This document shows positions 51,750 through 60,667 of a stretch of DNA of 64,000 nt, in pieces (the first letter of the stretch is position 1; every line of letters begins with the position of its first letter). This DNA comes from Planctomycetota bacterium. GTDB taxonomy: Bacteria > Planctomycetota > Phycisphaerae > Phycisphaerales > Phycisphaeraceae. Both the position numbers and the translations under genes were made by a program. The stretch covers positions 310,001-374,000 of the forward strand of contig JAIOPN010000014.1 in NCBI GenBank assembly GCA_021413865.1. Direction: 5' to 3'. The notes under the pieces are model-generated. The model did no database searches. It saw nothing but the letters and a program-made list of their open reading frames with translations, and was not told where the DNA came from.

Positions 51750-52769
51750 TCAGAACTTGCCGTCGCGTGCCTCAAAGTGGGTGGGTTTGCCCATGGTTTC
51801 GCCGCCGGCGACGATCCATTTGGCGACGCGGTCGATCATCTGATCGACGGTGGTCTTGGGCGGGCCGAAGGTCTCCCAACAGAAGCTGGAGTTGCTCAGC
51901 AGCGCGGTCTTGGCGGGCCGGCCGGTGACTTTGAGCTTCTGCCCCAGCGCCTTGGCAAGCCGCGTGGCGACGTCGCGGACGGGGAGGATTTCCGGCCCGG
52001 CGAGGTTGAGGATGGCCGGCGGCGTGTTGGATATCTCAAAAGAGCGGAGGGTGACGCGGTTGCAGTCGCCCTGCCAGAGGATGTTGACGTAGCCCTGGCT
52101 CAGGTCGATCTCCTCGCCGGCGAGGATGCGGTTGGCCAGGTCCACCAGCACGCCGTATCGCGGCTCGTTGGCGTAGTTGAGGCGGATGATCGTCACCGGC
52201 GTCCCCAGCGAGCGGGAGTAATACTCGAAGATGCGTTCACGGCCGAGCACGCTCATCGCGTACTCGCCGATCGGCCCGACCGGGTGGTCTTCCTTCGGGC
52301 CGCCGGACTCGACGGTCGTGAAGGGGTACACGTTGCCGCTGGAGTAAACAGCGATACGGCTCTTGGCCCAGCGCCGCGCGACGACGCCGGGGACGACCGT
52401 GTTGAGCAGCCATGTGGTCGCCGGGCCGTCCGCCGTGCCGAACTTCTGCCCCGCCAGGTAAACCACGTCGGTAGCATCGGGCAGCTTGGCGACCGCGGCG
52501 GCGTCCTGCAGGTCGCAGGGGATGGTCGTGATGCCGTCGGCTTCCAGCACCTCACGCGACTTGGGCGAGGTGAATCGTGACACGGCGATCACCTTGTTCT
52601 TCTTACCGCCGTCGGCGAAGGCGCGTTTGGCCATCAACGCCAGCCCGTGGCCGATCTTGCCGCCCGCGCCCAGCAGGAGCAGGTCGCCGCGCATCGCCCA
52701 GAGGGTGCGGATGACCCCCTCGTCGGGCTCGGAGATGTCCATCAACACCTGTCGTTCGTCGGGTTTCAT
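51750..52769 (-). CDS. NAD-dependent epimerase/dehydratase family protein
   Basis: A 339-residue extended-SDR protein. The dinucleotide motif is LLLLGAGGKIGHGLAL, followed by VIAVSRF, CDLQDAAAVAKLPDATDVVYLAG and VYSSGNVYPF. The active-site region reads YAMSVLGRERIFEYY, where the usual Tyr-x3-Lys lacks the Lys (Val in its place). Such SDRs may be inactive or use another residue. The start is ATG 52769 behind a leaderless-type promoter; the frame extends to 52841. Confidence 0.87.
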   Translation of the reverse strand: MKPDERQVLMDISEPDEGVIRTLWAMRGDLLLLGAGGKIGHGLALMAKRAFADGGKKNKVIAVSRFTSPKSREVLEADGITTIPCDLQDAAAVAKLPDATDVVYLAGQKFGTADGPATTWLLNTVVPGVVARRWAKSRIAVYSSGNVYPFTTVESGGPKEDHPVGPIGEYAMSVLGRERIFEYYSRSLGTPVTIIRLNYANEPRYGVLVDLANRILAGEEIDLSQGYVNILWQGDCNRVTLRSFEISNTPPAILNLAGPEILPVRDVATRLAKALGQKLKVTGRPAKTALLSNSSFCWETFGPPKTTVDQMIDRVAKWIVAGGETMGKPTHFEARDGKF

Positions 52770-52778
52770 AGACGGGAC

Positions 52779-52784
52779 ATTGTA
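52779..52784 (-). promoter_or_regulatory. -10 box TACAAT, leaderless promoter for the epimerase gene
   Basis: TACAAT is followed by GTCCCGTCT (9 nt) and ATG 52769. No Shine-Dalgarno sequence is seen. Confidence 0.45.
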
Positions 52785-52859
52785 AGGGGAGGCCTCCCCG
52801 TGCGCAAGTTCATCGGCCCGCGCGGCGCAAAACCCGAACACTTGCCGAACATGTCCATC

Positions 52860-53849
52860 TCATCTCTTTGGCCTCACCCCCGGCATCAGCCGCAGCGTGC
52901 CCCAACTATCCCGCTCATCCGGGCGCTGGCCCGCGCGGGCCGTGCCGTGGGACCACCACGACTCGTGGTGGATATTGGCGAACATCCCCTCCCCATCCTC
53001 CATCCGGTCCAGGTCCTGCACCGCGATGTTGAGCCCGACGCCCGCCTCGCTCCTGCCGTCGTACCACACCCCCGGCGAGAGCTCGATGCAGGGATTGAAC
53101 CGCACCGCCCACTCGATCACGTATCCGGTCTTGTCCGCCTTGATGCGCACGACGGCCCGCTGCGCCCCGTCCACGATCCAGCGCTGGTACGCCGCCCACG
53201 CGGCCGGCACCGTGCGCGGCTCCCCCTCGAGCAGGCCCGGCACGCCGACGCCGCCGAGCCGCGACTTGTGCGTGCTGCAGACCATCTGCCACGACCGGCC
53301 CGTGCCCGACGCGCCTTGTGCGCTGATCGGGTCGGAGGCGTTGATGAGCAGCTCGACCCCGTCGCCGAACCAGGGGAAGCCGTCGGGCGTCAACTCGTGG
53401 GCGCGGGGGAAACCGGTCGGCAGCCAGCGCTCGACCGTGTGGCCGTAGAGGACGTCGTCTGTGACGTCGAAGGCGAAGTAGAGGTGCGAGCCGTCGTGCT
53501 TGACGAAGCCGCGCAGCGAGAGGTCGCGGTCGTCGATGACGGGTTTGAACTGGTGGAACCAGCCGCGCACCCCGGTGATGGGCGTCGCGTCGTCCCACTC
53601 GCCGGGCGCAAGCGTGCCGTCGAGCGTGGGGGTGGCTCCGCGATAGGCCGTGATCGTCGGTCGGAGCCAGGCGGGTTGGTGTTCGGGCGTGTCGATCCGG
53701 CCAATGTATGCGGGCCGGCGAGCGACGAAAAGACCGGCGGATTTCTGGTAGCGGGGCGATTTGAAATGGGTAGCTGGGGCTAAGGTCTTCCGCAGCCCCG
53801 GCGAGGGGCTCACGAAGAGCCGGGGCATCGAAGACTCTGCCCCAGCCAC
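52860..53849 (-). CDS. CBM9-like carbohydrate-binding protein
   Basis: A protein of up to 329 residues that resembles the carbohydrate-binding family 9-like fold: AYRGATPTLDGTLAPGEWDDA, LYFAFDVTDDVL, GDGVELLINAS, YVIEWAVRFN and GLNIAVQDLD. No signal peptide is seen. The start is uncertain: the GTG at 53849 and the ATG at 53828 both lie inside a 110-bp palindromic repeat, and no good later start codon exists before the domain. Either the repeat supplies the N-terminus or an unusual start is used. It may be a domain of a larger sugar-processing system, as the beta-helix lipoprotein at 57171 also carries this fold. Confidence 0.72.
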   Translation of the reverse strand: MAGAESSMPRLFVSPSPGLRKTLAPATHFKSPRYQKSAGLFVARRPAYIGRIDTPEHQPAWLRPTITAYRGATPTLDGTLAPGEWDDATPITGVRGWFHQFKPVIDDRDLSLRGFVKHDGSHLYFAFDVTDDVLYGHTVERWLPTGFPRAHELTPDGFPWFGDGVELLINASDPISAQGASGTGRSWQMVCSTHKSRLGGVGVPGLLEGEPRTVPAAWAAYQRWIVDGAQRAVVRIKADKTGYVIEWAVRFNPCIELSPGVWYDGRSEAGVGLNIAVQDLDRMEDGEGMFANIHHESWWSHGTARAGQRPDERDSWGTLRLMPGVRPKR

Positions 53850-53866
53850 CCTGATATTTCAAATCG
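53757..53866. repeat. Palindromic repeat family E
   Basis: The outer arms CGATTTGAAAT (53757-53767) and ATTTCAAATCG (53856-53866) are perfect 11-bp inverted repeats. Inner arms (GCTGGGGC...GTCTTC and GAAGAC...GCCCCAGC) and CCCCGGC/GCCGGGG pair as well. The element looks like a miniature inverted-repeat element with an AT-rich end. It overlaps the 5' end of the CBM9-like gene. Confidence 0.75.
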
Positions 53867-53883
53867 ACCCACTACCCGGTTTC

Positions 53884-55608
53884 TTACGCCCGCCCTTCGG
53901 CTCTGGCCGCTTCCGCCCGCGATTCTTCATCTTCGACCGCCTCGGCCCGTGCGGGATCGACAAGGTCGCGTTGCAGGGTGAAGAAGAACGCGGCCCCCTC
54001 GCCCAATCGGCTCTCGACCCGGATGTGGCCGCCGTAGCCCTCGACGATCGTCTTGCAGCCCGCCAGCCCCACGCCGCGCCCGGCGACCTGGTGCGTCCCC
54101 GAGTGCAGCGCCCGCTTGTAGAGCTGGAAGATGTTGGGCAGGTCTTTCTCGGCGATCCCCCGGCCGGTGTCCTGCACGCAGAAGGTGTAGAACTCCTCGT
54201 CCTCCACGCACGACACCTCGATGCGCCGCACTTTGGCGTCGAGCATGTATTTCACGGCGTTGTCGAGCAGGTTCTGGAAGAGCTGCCGGGCGCGGTTCTT
54301 GTCCACGACGATGGTGGGCAGGCCGGTCGTCACCTCGACGGCGATCTCCTGTTTCTCCAGGTCGAACGCCAGGGTCTCGCGGATCTGGCGGATCAGCGCT
54401 TCCAAATCCACGGCCTGGCGCCGGCCCGGCGTGGTGCGCAGACGCGACAGGTCCAGCAAATCACGGATCAGGTCGGTCTGCGACTTCACGTTGGCGTTGA
54501 TGCGCTCGAGCTTGTTCAGCGCGTCGTCCGCCAGCACGTTGCGGTACTTGAGCAGCAGCATGTTCGCCATGCCCGAGATGTTCCGCAGCGGGGCGTTGAG
54601 GTCGTGGCTGACGGTGCGGAGGAACTCGTTCTTGTCGCGGATCTCGGTCTCGAGGCGGGCCTTGGCGTCTTCCAGTTCGGCGGTGCGATCGGCGACCTTG
54701 CTCTCCAGGTCGGCGTTGGTCCTCTGCAGCTCGCGGCGGGTGGTGTGCAGCCGCTTGGCCATGCGGTTGAACGCCCCGGCGAGGATGCTGATCTCGTCCC
54801 CCGATCGCGCATCGACGGGCGGCGGCTCCTCGCCGGCGGCGAGCTGCATGGTGGCCTCGTTCAGCCGACGCAGCGGCGACGTCCACCGCCTCACCGCCAG
54901 GATCACCACGGGCAGCATCACCCCCACCACCGCCAGCATCACCAGCGCCACCGTCAGCCGCACCCGCGCCACCGTCGCGGCGAGCGACGGCTCCCACAGG
55001 CCCACGATCAGGTAGCCCTCGAGCGTCCGGCCGTCCGCGGTCGCGACGCCGCGGTCCCGCGCATCGCCCGTGATCGGCGGGTTCCAGATCGGCACGCGGA
55101 AGGCGACCAGCTCACCGCTCTCGCCCAGCACGATCGGGCTGTCGAACGTGTGGCCGGCGGCCGTGCCGGTTGTGAGCCAGAGGTTGTAGAGCGACCAGGC
55201 CTTGTTGCTGACGACACGCAGCGAGAGCGGTTGGGTCACCCTGTCTTCGAGCAGGACGAAGCCCAAGCGGGGGTCGAGGCTCAGGGTGTCGAAGGTGCGG
55301 GCCGAGTCACGCCCCTGGCCCGACATGACGTGCCCCGCCAGCGCGGCGGCGGTGGTCTGGCCCATCAGACGGGCGTTGCGGGCGTGGTTGTCGGAGAGCG
55401 CCTGCCGCGCGATCGCGTCGAGCGCCACGGCGCAGACCGCCGCCGGCAGCATGACCAGCATCAGCGCCCAGGCCACCAGGCGGTGCGTGGCGCTCTGCCT
55501 GGGCCGGGTCAGTTCCGCGACCTCGGCAAGGTCCACGGTCGCCTGCGCCTCGGCCGGATCCTCCGCGCCAAACCGCGCCTGATTGATTTCTTCCGCCTCC
55601 CGCACCAT
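53884..55608 (-). CDS. Sensor histidine kinase (orphan)
   Basis: A 574-residue membrane kinase. TM1 is at about 43-65 and TM2 at about 217-239, with a periplasmic sensor domain of about 150 residues between them. A HAMP domain (about 240-292) and coiled coil lead to the phosphoacceptor His335 in VSHDLNAPLRNI. The ATPase has the N-box FQNLLDNAVKYML, G1 DTGRGI, and GRGVGLAGCKTIVEGYGG. No response regulator lies beside it. An Ala/Glu-rich C-terminal tail ends the protein. The start ATG 55608 has a short upstream AGGGA sequence. Confidence 0.93.
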   Translation of the reverse strand: MVREAEEINQARFGAEDPAEAQATVDLAEVAELTRPRQSATHRLVAWALMLVMLPAAVCAVALDAIARQALSDNHARNARLMGQTTAAALAGHVMSGQGRDSARTFDTLSLDPRLGFVLLEDRVTQPLSLRVVSNKAWSLYNLWLTTGTAAGHTFDSPIVLGESGELVAFRVPIWNPPITGDARDRGVATADGRTLEGYLIVGLWEPSLAATVARVRLTVALVMLAVVGVMLPVVILAVRRWTSPLRRLNEATMQLAAGEEPPPVDARSGDEISILAGAFNRMAKRLHTTRRELQRTNADLESKVADRTAELEDAKARLETEIRDKNEFLRTVSHDLNAPLRNISGMANMLLLKYRNVLADDALNKLERINANVKSQTDLIRDLLDLSRLRTTPGRRQAVDLEALIRQIRETLAFDLEKQEIAVEVTTGLPTIVVDKNRARQLFQNLLDNAVKYMLDAKVRRIEVSCVEDEEFYTFCVQDTGRGIAEKDLPNIFQLYKRALHSGTHQVAGRGVGLAGCKTIVEGYGGHIRVESRLGEGAAFFFTLQRDLVDPARAEAVEDEESRAEAARAEGRA

Positions 55609-55712
55609 GCGCGTCCCTCCAATTCGGGAACATCGGCAGGATCACGGGGGCGGATTAGGGGCAGCCGGTCCGGTATCCCAGGAAAACAGCGGGGATATCC
55701 CCGTGAATTCCG

Positions 55713-55814
55713 GCCACGCCCGATCCCTGAGTCCGCGAAGGGTCGGGGTCTTTGGAGATCGCCGCAAAGAATACGGACCCCGACGCTTCGGAAGACCTCA
55801 GCATCGGGCGTGGC
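55713..55814. repeat. Palindromic repeat family G
   Basis: Outer arms GCCACGCCCGAT and ATCGGGCGTGGC (with TGAG/CTCA inside), inner arms GTCGGGGTC and GACCCCGAC, then TCTTTG and CAAAGA. About 102 bp in all. It lies in the 221-bp gap between the histidine kinase and the outer-membrane protein gene. Confidence 0.7.
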
Positions 55815-55829
55815 GGCGAAAGCAAACCC

Positions 55830-56966
55830 TCAGAACCCAAAAACCAGGGCGCCGAAAAACTTCATGTCGGCGTTGGGGGTGCTGTCCGAGGTCTCGGACT
55901 GGTACTCGAGCTTGACGCCCATCCTCAGGGTCAGGCGCTGCACACGGTCGAGCAGGTAGCTCCAGTCGGCGGTGGTGGTGGAGCGGTTGTCCGTCGGATC
56001 GAGCAGGTCGGGGTAGAACGCGGATGAGGCTGCCAGCTTCTGACGATCGGAGAGCCTCCAGAGGAACTCCCCGCCGATCAGCCCCTCGGGGACGATCTCC
56101 TCGTGGTCCGAGCCGAACTCCTTGGAGGCGCCGCCGCCGCCGCGGATGCGCAGGTCGAAGCTCGGGGTCTGGATGAGCTGATACCCCGGCCCGGTGGCGC
56201 CGGCGATGCGGTGGTCCCAGTCGGCGAACTCGTTGAAGTCGTAGGTGCCCTCGACGAACCAGTACCAGGGGGTGCCGACGAAGAGCCAGTCCTCCTGATC
56301 GCGGGCGCTCAGGTCGTTGCGCGTGGTCGTGTTCAGGCTGGTGGCCAGGTAGTAGGTGGCGTCGAAGTGGGAGCGGGTGTCAGTGGTCTTGCGGTCCGTG
56401 ATGAAGCCGACGCGGGCGGTCGATGTGTCGGATTTGCCCTGCGTGCCGCTGAAGCCGAACTCGAACTGGGATTTGAAGCCCTGGCTGCGGAGGTATTGCA
56501 GGGGCCAGGGGAGCTTCCCGCCGAACAGGCCGGTGTCCTGGATGAGCGAGTCGAGCGGGTCGTTGGGCCCGTGCAGCGGCTCGTTGAGCGTGGGGGCGAT
56601 GAGCGGTGCGCGCACCGCGCCGGTCGCCGGCGCGGTGGTGGCCGGCGTCGCGGGGGGCGGCGCGGTGGATGCGCCGGGGCGCGGGTCGGCCACCACCACG
56701 TCGCGCGGGATCGCCCGGGGCGGGTACTCCTCCAGCACCTCGCGCGGCGTGATGATCACCGAGTGGACCTGATCGTTGGGGATGATGATCCTCCCGAGCA
56801 CCGCGTGCTCGAGCACGAGACGCTCGCCCGTGCGGTCCAGCACCGTGCCGCGCAGCACGTCGCCGTTGTTGAGCTCGACCTGGTCGGCGAGCGCGGGGCT
56901 CACGGTCAGCAGCGCCAGCAGCGCGGCGAGGCGGAGGAATAGGGTTATCTCTGGGCGGGGTCGCAT
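55830..56966 (-). CDS. Outer-membrane protein, DUF481/YdiY-like
   Basis: A 378-residue exported protein. The signal peptide is MRPRPEITLFLRLAALLALLTVSPALA. A small beta domain (DQVELNNGDVLRGTVLDRTGERLVLEHAVLGRIIIPNDQV) resembles the N-terminal unit of the ClpP-fold protein at 29616. A Pro/Ala linker follows, then a beta-barrel-like domain with alternating hydrophobic strands from about residue 165 (FGFSGTQGKSDTSTARVGFITDRKT) to the C-terminal FGALVFGF (terminal Phe). It is similar to the salt-induced outer membrane protein family. ATG 56987 is an alternative start. TACAAT lies 97 nt upstream of ATG 56966. Confidence 0.8.
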   Translation of the reverse strand: MRPRPEITLFLRLAALLALLTVSPALADQVELNNGDVLRGTVLDRTGERLVLEHAVLGRIIIPNDQVHSVIITPREVLEEYPPRAIPRDVVVADPRPGASTAPPPATPATTAPATGAVRAPLIAPTLNEPLHGPNDPLDSLIQDTGLFGGKLPWPLQYLRSQGFKSQFEFGFSGTQGKSDTSTARVGFITDRKTTDTRSHFDATYYLATSLNTTTRNDLSARDQEDWLFVGTPWYWFVEGTYDFNEFADWDHRIAGATGPGYQLIQTPSFDLRIRGGGGASKEFGSDHEEIVPEGLIGGEFLWRLSDRQKLAASSAFYPDLLDPTDNRSTTTADWSYLLDRVQRLTLRMGVKLEYQSETSDSTPNADMKFFGALVFGF

Positions 56967-57170
56967 GGGCACGCGTTCGGTGAGCATGTCTTGGCAGCGC
57001 GCGTGCCGCGGACGGTTTTTCGCGCTGGGCGGGGGCATCGGGGTCGCGCCCGGTACGGCGGGATTGTATCCCATCAGGCCCCAAACGGCTTGGCATGCCC
57101 CCCCGCCGTGTTGAGCGGCGGCGGGCTTGGCGTTACAAGGCGGGCACGCCCGAAGGCGAGAGATTCATCG

Positions 57171-60100
57171 ATGCGGCCACAGTTGACCCCCATCACCCAT
57201 CTCCTTCTGCCCCTCCTCACGAGCCTCCTCATGAGCTGTGCCCACCCCTCCCCGTCGTCATCCGACCCACGCCCGCACGCCTGGCGGTCCGACGCCCTCC
57301 CCGCGCCGGGCCTGACGCTCCACGTCTCCACCGCCGGCGACGACCGCTGGTCCGGCCAATCACCGCAACCCAACGCGCAGCGCACCGACGGCCCGCTCGC
57401 CTCCATCGACGCCGCGCGCGACCGCATCCGCGCCCTGCGGAAATCCCACGGCCTGCCCGAGGGCGGCATCCTCGTCGCCATCCAGCCCGGCGACTACCCG
57501 CGAACCACCACCCTCGAGTTCACCGCCGACGACTCGGGCACGGTCCGCTCACCGATCGTTTACGCCGGCGCATCCCGCGAGCGCGGCAACGCCCGCATCA
57601 TCGGCGGCAAGACCGTTACCGGATGGAAACCCGTCACCGACCGCGCCGTACTCGACAGGCTCCAGCCAGGCGTGCGCGGCCGCGTGGTGGTCTGCGACCT
57701 CCGCGCCAACGGCGTCACCGACTTCGGCGGCCTCTCCCCACGCGGCCACCGGCCGCGCGACAACGCACGGCTCCCCCTCGAACTCTTCTACAAAAACCAG
57801 CCCCTCCAATGGGCGCGCTGGCCCAACACCACCCCCGCGCCCAACGATGGCTTCGCGGTCAGCACGGCCAGGGGGACCGCCCTCACCTGCGACAACCCGC
57901 CCTTCTCCCGCTGGAAAGGCCCCAACCCCGACGCCGTCGCCATGGGCTACTGGGGCAGCGAGTGGAGCTTCAACACCCAGGCCATCACCTCCTTCGATCC
58001 CGACGGCAGGCACATCCACATCGAGAGCAACGCCGGCGTCGGCGACCGCTTCTTCGTCATCAATATCCTCGAAGAGCTCGATACGCCGGGCGAATACCTG
58101 CTCGACCGTGCCCACGGCCTGATCTATTTCCTCCCCCCCGAGCCGGTCCGTGATGGCGACACCTCCGTGACGCTTCTCGCCGGCCCGCTGGTGCGGCTGC
58201 ACAACGCCGAGAACATCACCTTCGAGCGCCTCGGCTTCGAGCTGACGCGCGGCCGGGGCGTGCAGATCGAGGGCGGGCGCTGCGTCGCGCTGGCGGGCTG
58301 CGTGGTCCGCGGCATCGGCACCGAGGGCGTTTACCTCGACCGCGGTGCCGACCACGTGATCCTTTCCTGCGACATCAGCCACACCGGCGAGGCGGGCGTG
58401 TACTGCAACGTCGGCGACCGCGTCAACCTCATCCCCGCCAACATCACCATCCACAACAACCACTTCTTCAACACCGCCCGCGTCTCTCGGGTTTACTGCG
58501 GCGCGGTCGGCGGGGCCTATGGCGGGTACATGGGCGTCACCATCTCCAACAACCTCATCCACGACATGGACCACACCGCGATCTTCTTCTGGGGCAACGA
58601 CATCCGCATCGAACGCAACGAAATCTACAACGTCGTCCTCCAGAGCGACGACGCCGGCGCCGTTTACACCGGCCGCGACTTCACCTTCCAGGGCAACACC
58701 TTCGTCAACAACTACCTGCACCACACCGGCTCCTCCGGGCGACACGACGTTTACGGCACCATGGGCCTCTACCACGACGACGGCGCGGGCGGCACGCTCA
58801 TCGAGGGCAACATCTTCCAGCATGTCTCCAAGCCCGTCTTCGCCGGCGGCGGCATCAACACCGTGGCGCGGAACAATATCCTCGTGGACTGCTCGCCCGC
58901 CTACTGGATCGACGAGCGCTGCATCTCGGGCAACAACATCGGGGCCGACACCATGGTCGGCGGTTTCATGCGCGAACGCTTCGACGCCGTGCATGCCGAC
59001 TCACCGCAATGGATCAAGCGGTACCCCTCCATGGCCATCATCGCGCGGAACTACCGCGACGGGAAAGGCACCCCGCCGCTCAACAACGCGTTCCGGCAGA
59101 ACATCGTCTGGCGCAGCCCCGAGAAGTGGATGATCTCCCCCTGGGTCGCGATGCCCGACAAATCCATCCTCGACATCGGCGACAACCTCGTCGCCGTCGA
59201 TCCTCGCTTCGTGAACGAGGGGTGGTCCGACTTCCGCCTCCGCCCCGACTCGCCCGCGCTGGCGGCGGGGTTCACCCCGATCGATCCCAAGACGATCGGG
59301 CTGCAACACGACGCCTACCGCCCCGCCATCGAGCGCGTCGAGTCACGCCTCGATCTCACGCACCCGTTCGTCGTCACCGGCGCGGGGGCGACCGGGCGCG
59401 TCCGCCTCACGCTGCGGAACACCGGCGACACCGCCGTGCGCGGCGGGGAATTCCTCTCCGCCAAGGGCGTCGTCCGCGTGGAGGCCGCGGGGTTCATGGA
59501 TGGCCGGCCGGGCGGGGGCGTGCAGGCGGTCGGCGGGCTGGCGATCGGCGCGGGGCGGATGTCGCTCCAGGCCGCGCCGCCGAAGATTGCGTCAGTGGAG
59601 GGGGGCGGGGAATGGACGTTCGACGTGAAGCCCGGCCAAACGGTCGAGCGCGAGTTCACCGTCACGATCGCCCCCGGCTCGACGCGGGATTTTGACCTGC
59701 TGCAGATCGACACGCGCGGCAAGGTCGCGCGCCCGGCGCGGCTGCGTGTGCCGTTCATCTACCCGCTGGGCACAACGCTTGAAATGGTGCGGGCGCTCTC
59801 CGGCGACGCCGGTGCGCCGCCCGGCCTGGTGCGGCTGACCATCAAGAACACCGGTGACAGCACGGCACGCGATACCATCCGGGTCGCCGCGCGACCGACG
59901 CCCTGGGTCACGCTCTCCGGCGCGGAAACGACGATCGCCGCAAACCCCGCGGCGCATACGGGCACAGCGGTGGAATACAAATTGACCCTGACGCCCGACG
60001 TGCCGATGGGCGCGCCGCTCGTGGAGATGACCGCCGAGGGCGTCGCCACGGCCAAAACGCTCCTGAGTCTGCCGATCACGCGGAGCATCCCCGCACTGCC

Positions 60101-60653
60101 CGCCGACACCGCACCCGGGGCGCTCGCGGCGATCCTCGCCGATGAACGGCCGTACCCTGTCTTCGCCGATTGGTCGAAGCAGCGCGAGCCGGGCCAATCA
60201 CCCTTCGCCGAGCTGCGCCTCGGCCTCGCGGGGGACCACCTCGCCGTGTTCTTCCGCGTGAAGGACACGAAGGTCGTCACCACCGACATGCTCTGGACCG
60301 GCTCGTGCATCGAGGTGTTCGGCGCGGCGGCGCACGGCCAACCGATCGGGCAGGTCTTCCTCCTCCCCGCCGCCGACGGCAAGCCCGCGACGGGCCATTT
60401 CCAGGACGGGCCCGAGGCACGGCTCGCGCCGGAAATAAAGATCGTCTCCAAACCCATCGACGGCGGCTACGAGTTGGCCGCGTTGATCCCGCTGAAACTG
60501 CTCGCGGTGACAGCCGGCAACCAATTCACCTTCGAGGCGGCGGTGACGACGGCCTCGGAAAAGGGCGAGCCCGGGGCGCGGCGCGGGGTCGTCTTCGGCA
60601 GCACGAAGGCCTACGCGGAGAACGGGCAGTACGGGACGGTGATAAGACGCTAA
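57171..60653 (+). CDS. Large beta-helix lipoprotein with C-terminal CBM9-like domain
   Basis: A 1160-residue exported lipoprotein. The signal peptide ends with lipobox LLMSC. Residues about 45-720 form a right-handed parallel beta-helix, with LHVSTAGDDRWSG (a typical start), ITFERLGFELTRGRGVQIEGG, SCDISHTGEAGVYC, ITIHNNHFFNTARV, ISNNLIHDMDHTAIFFWG and NEIYNVVLQSDDAG. Several Ig-like domains follow (NTGDTAVRGGE, LTIKNTGDSTARDT). The last 180 residues fit a CBM9-like domain (FADWSKQ, LAVFFRVKDTKV, YELAALIPLK). It is likely a polysaccharide lyase or hydrolase on the cell surface, with an unknown sugar. ATG 57171 fits the signal peptide. Confidence 0.85.
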   Translation: MRPQLTPITHLLLPLLTSLLMSCAHPSPSSSDPRPHAWRSDALPAPGLTLHVSTAGDDRWSGQSPQPNAQRTDGPLASIDAARDRIRALRKSHGLPEGGILVAIQPGDYPRTTTLEFTADDSGTVRSPIVYAGASRERGNARIIGGKTVTGWKPVTDRAVLDRLQPGVRGRVVVCDLRANGVTDFGGLSPRGHRPRDNARLPLELFYKNQPLQWARWPNTTPAPNDGFAVSTARGTALTCDNPPFSRWKGPNPDAVAMGYWGSEWSFNTQAITSFDPDGRHIHIESNAGVGDRFFVINILEELDTPGEYLLDRAHGLIYFLPPEPVRDGDTSVTLLAGPLVRLHNAENITFERLGFELTRGRGVQIEGGRCVALAGCVVRGIGTEGVYLDRGADHVILSCDISHTGEAGVYCNVGDRVNLIPANITIHNNHFFNTARVSRVYCGAVGGAYGGYMGVTISNNLIHDMDHTAIFFWGNDIRIERNEIYNVVLQSDDAGAVYTGRDFTFQGNTFVNNYLHHTGSSGRHDVYGTMGLYHDDGAGGTLIEGNIFQHVSKPVFAGGGINTVARNNILVDCSPAYWIDERCISGNNIGADTMVGGFMRERFDAVHADSPQWIKRYPSMAIIARNYRDGKGTPPLNNAFRQNIVWRSPEKWMISPWVAMPDKSILDIGDNLVAVDPRFVNEGWSDFRLRPDSPALAAGFTPIDPKTIGLQHDAYRPAIERVESRLDLTHPFVVTGAGATGRVRLTLRNTGDTAVRGGEFLSAKGVVRVEAAGFMDGRPGGGVQAVGGLAIGAGRMSLQAAPPKIASVEGGGEWTFDVKPGQTVEREFTVTIAPGSTRDFDLLQIDTRGKVARPARLRVPFIYPLGTTLEMVRALSGDAGAPPGLVRLTIKNTGDSTARDTIRVAARPTPWVTLSGAETTIAANPAAHTGTAVEYKLTLTPDVPMGAPLVEMTAEGVATAKTLLSLPITRSIPALPADTAPGALAAILADERPYPVFADWSKQREPGQSPFAELRLGLAGDHLAVFFRVKDTKVVTTDMLWTGSCIEVFGAAAHGQPIGQVFLLPAADGKPATGHFQDGPEARLAPEIKIVSKPIDGGYELAALIPLKLLAVTAGNQFTFEAAVTTASEKGEPGARRGVVFGSTKAYAENGQYGTVIRR

Positions 60654-60665
60654 GCCGCGAGCGGC
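60644..60665. repeat. Repeat family C, copy at the end of the beta-helix gene
   Basis: This 22-mer matches the copy at 20223-20244 and includes the stop codon of the beta-helix gene. Confidence 0.75.
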
Positions 60666-60667
60666 TT
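60652..60667. terminator. Bidirectional terminator-like hairpin
   Basis: AAGCCGC, GA, GCGGCTT: a perfect 7-bp stem at the junction of two convergent genes. TTTAT follows on the + strand. It is made by the family C repeat. Confidence 0.55.

Noticed and set aside
50490-52580. 696-codon + strand open frame
   Set aside because: It spans two minus-strand genes with clear enzyme motifs and has no recognisable motif itself, so it is a shadow.
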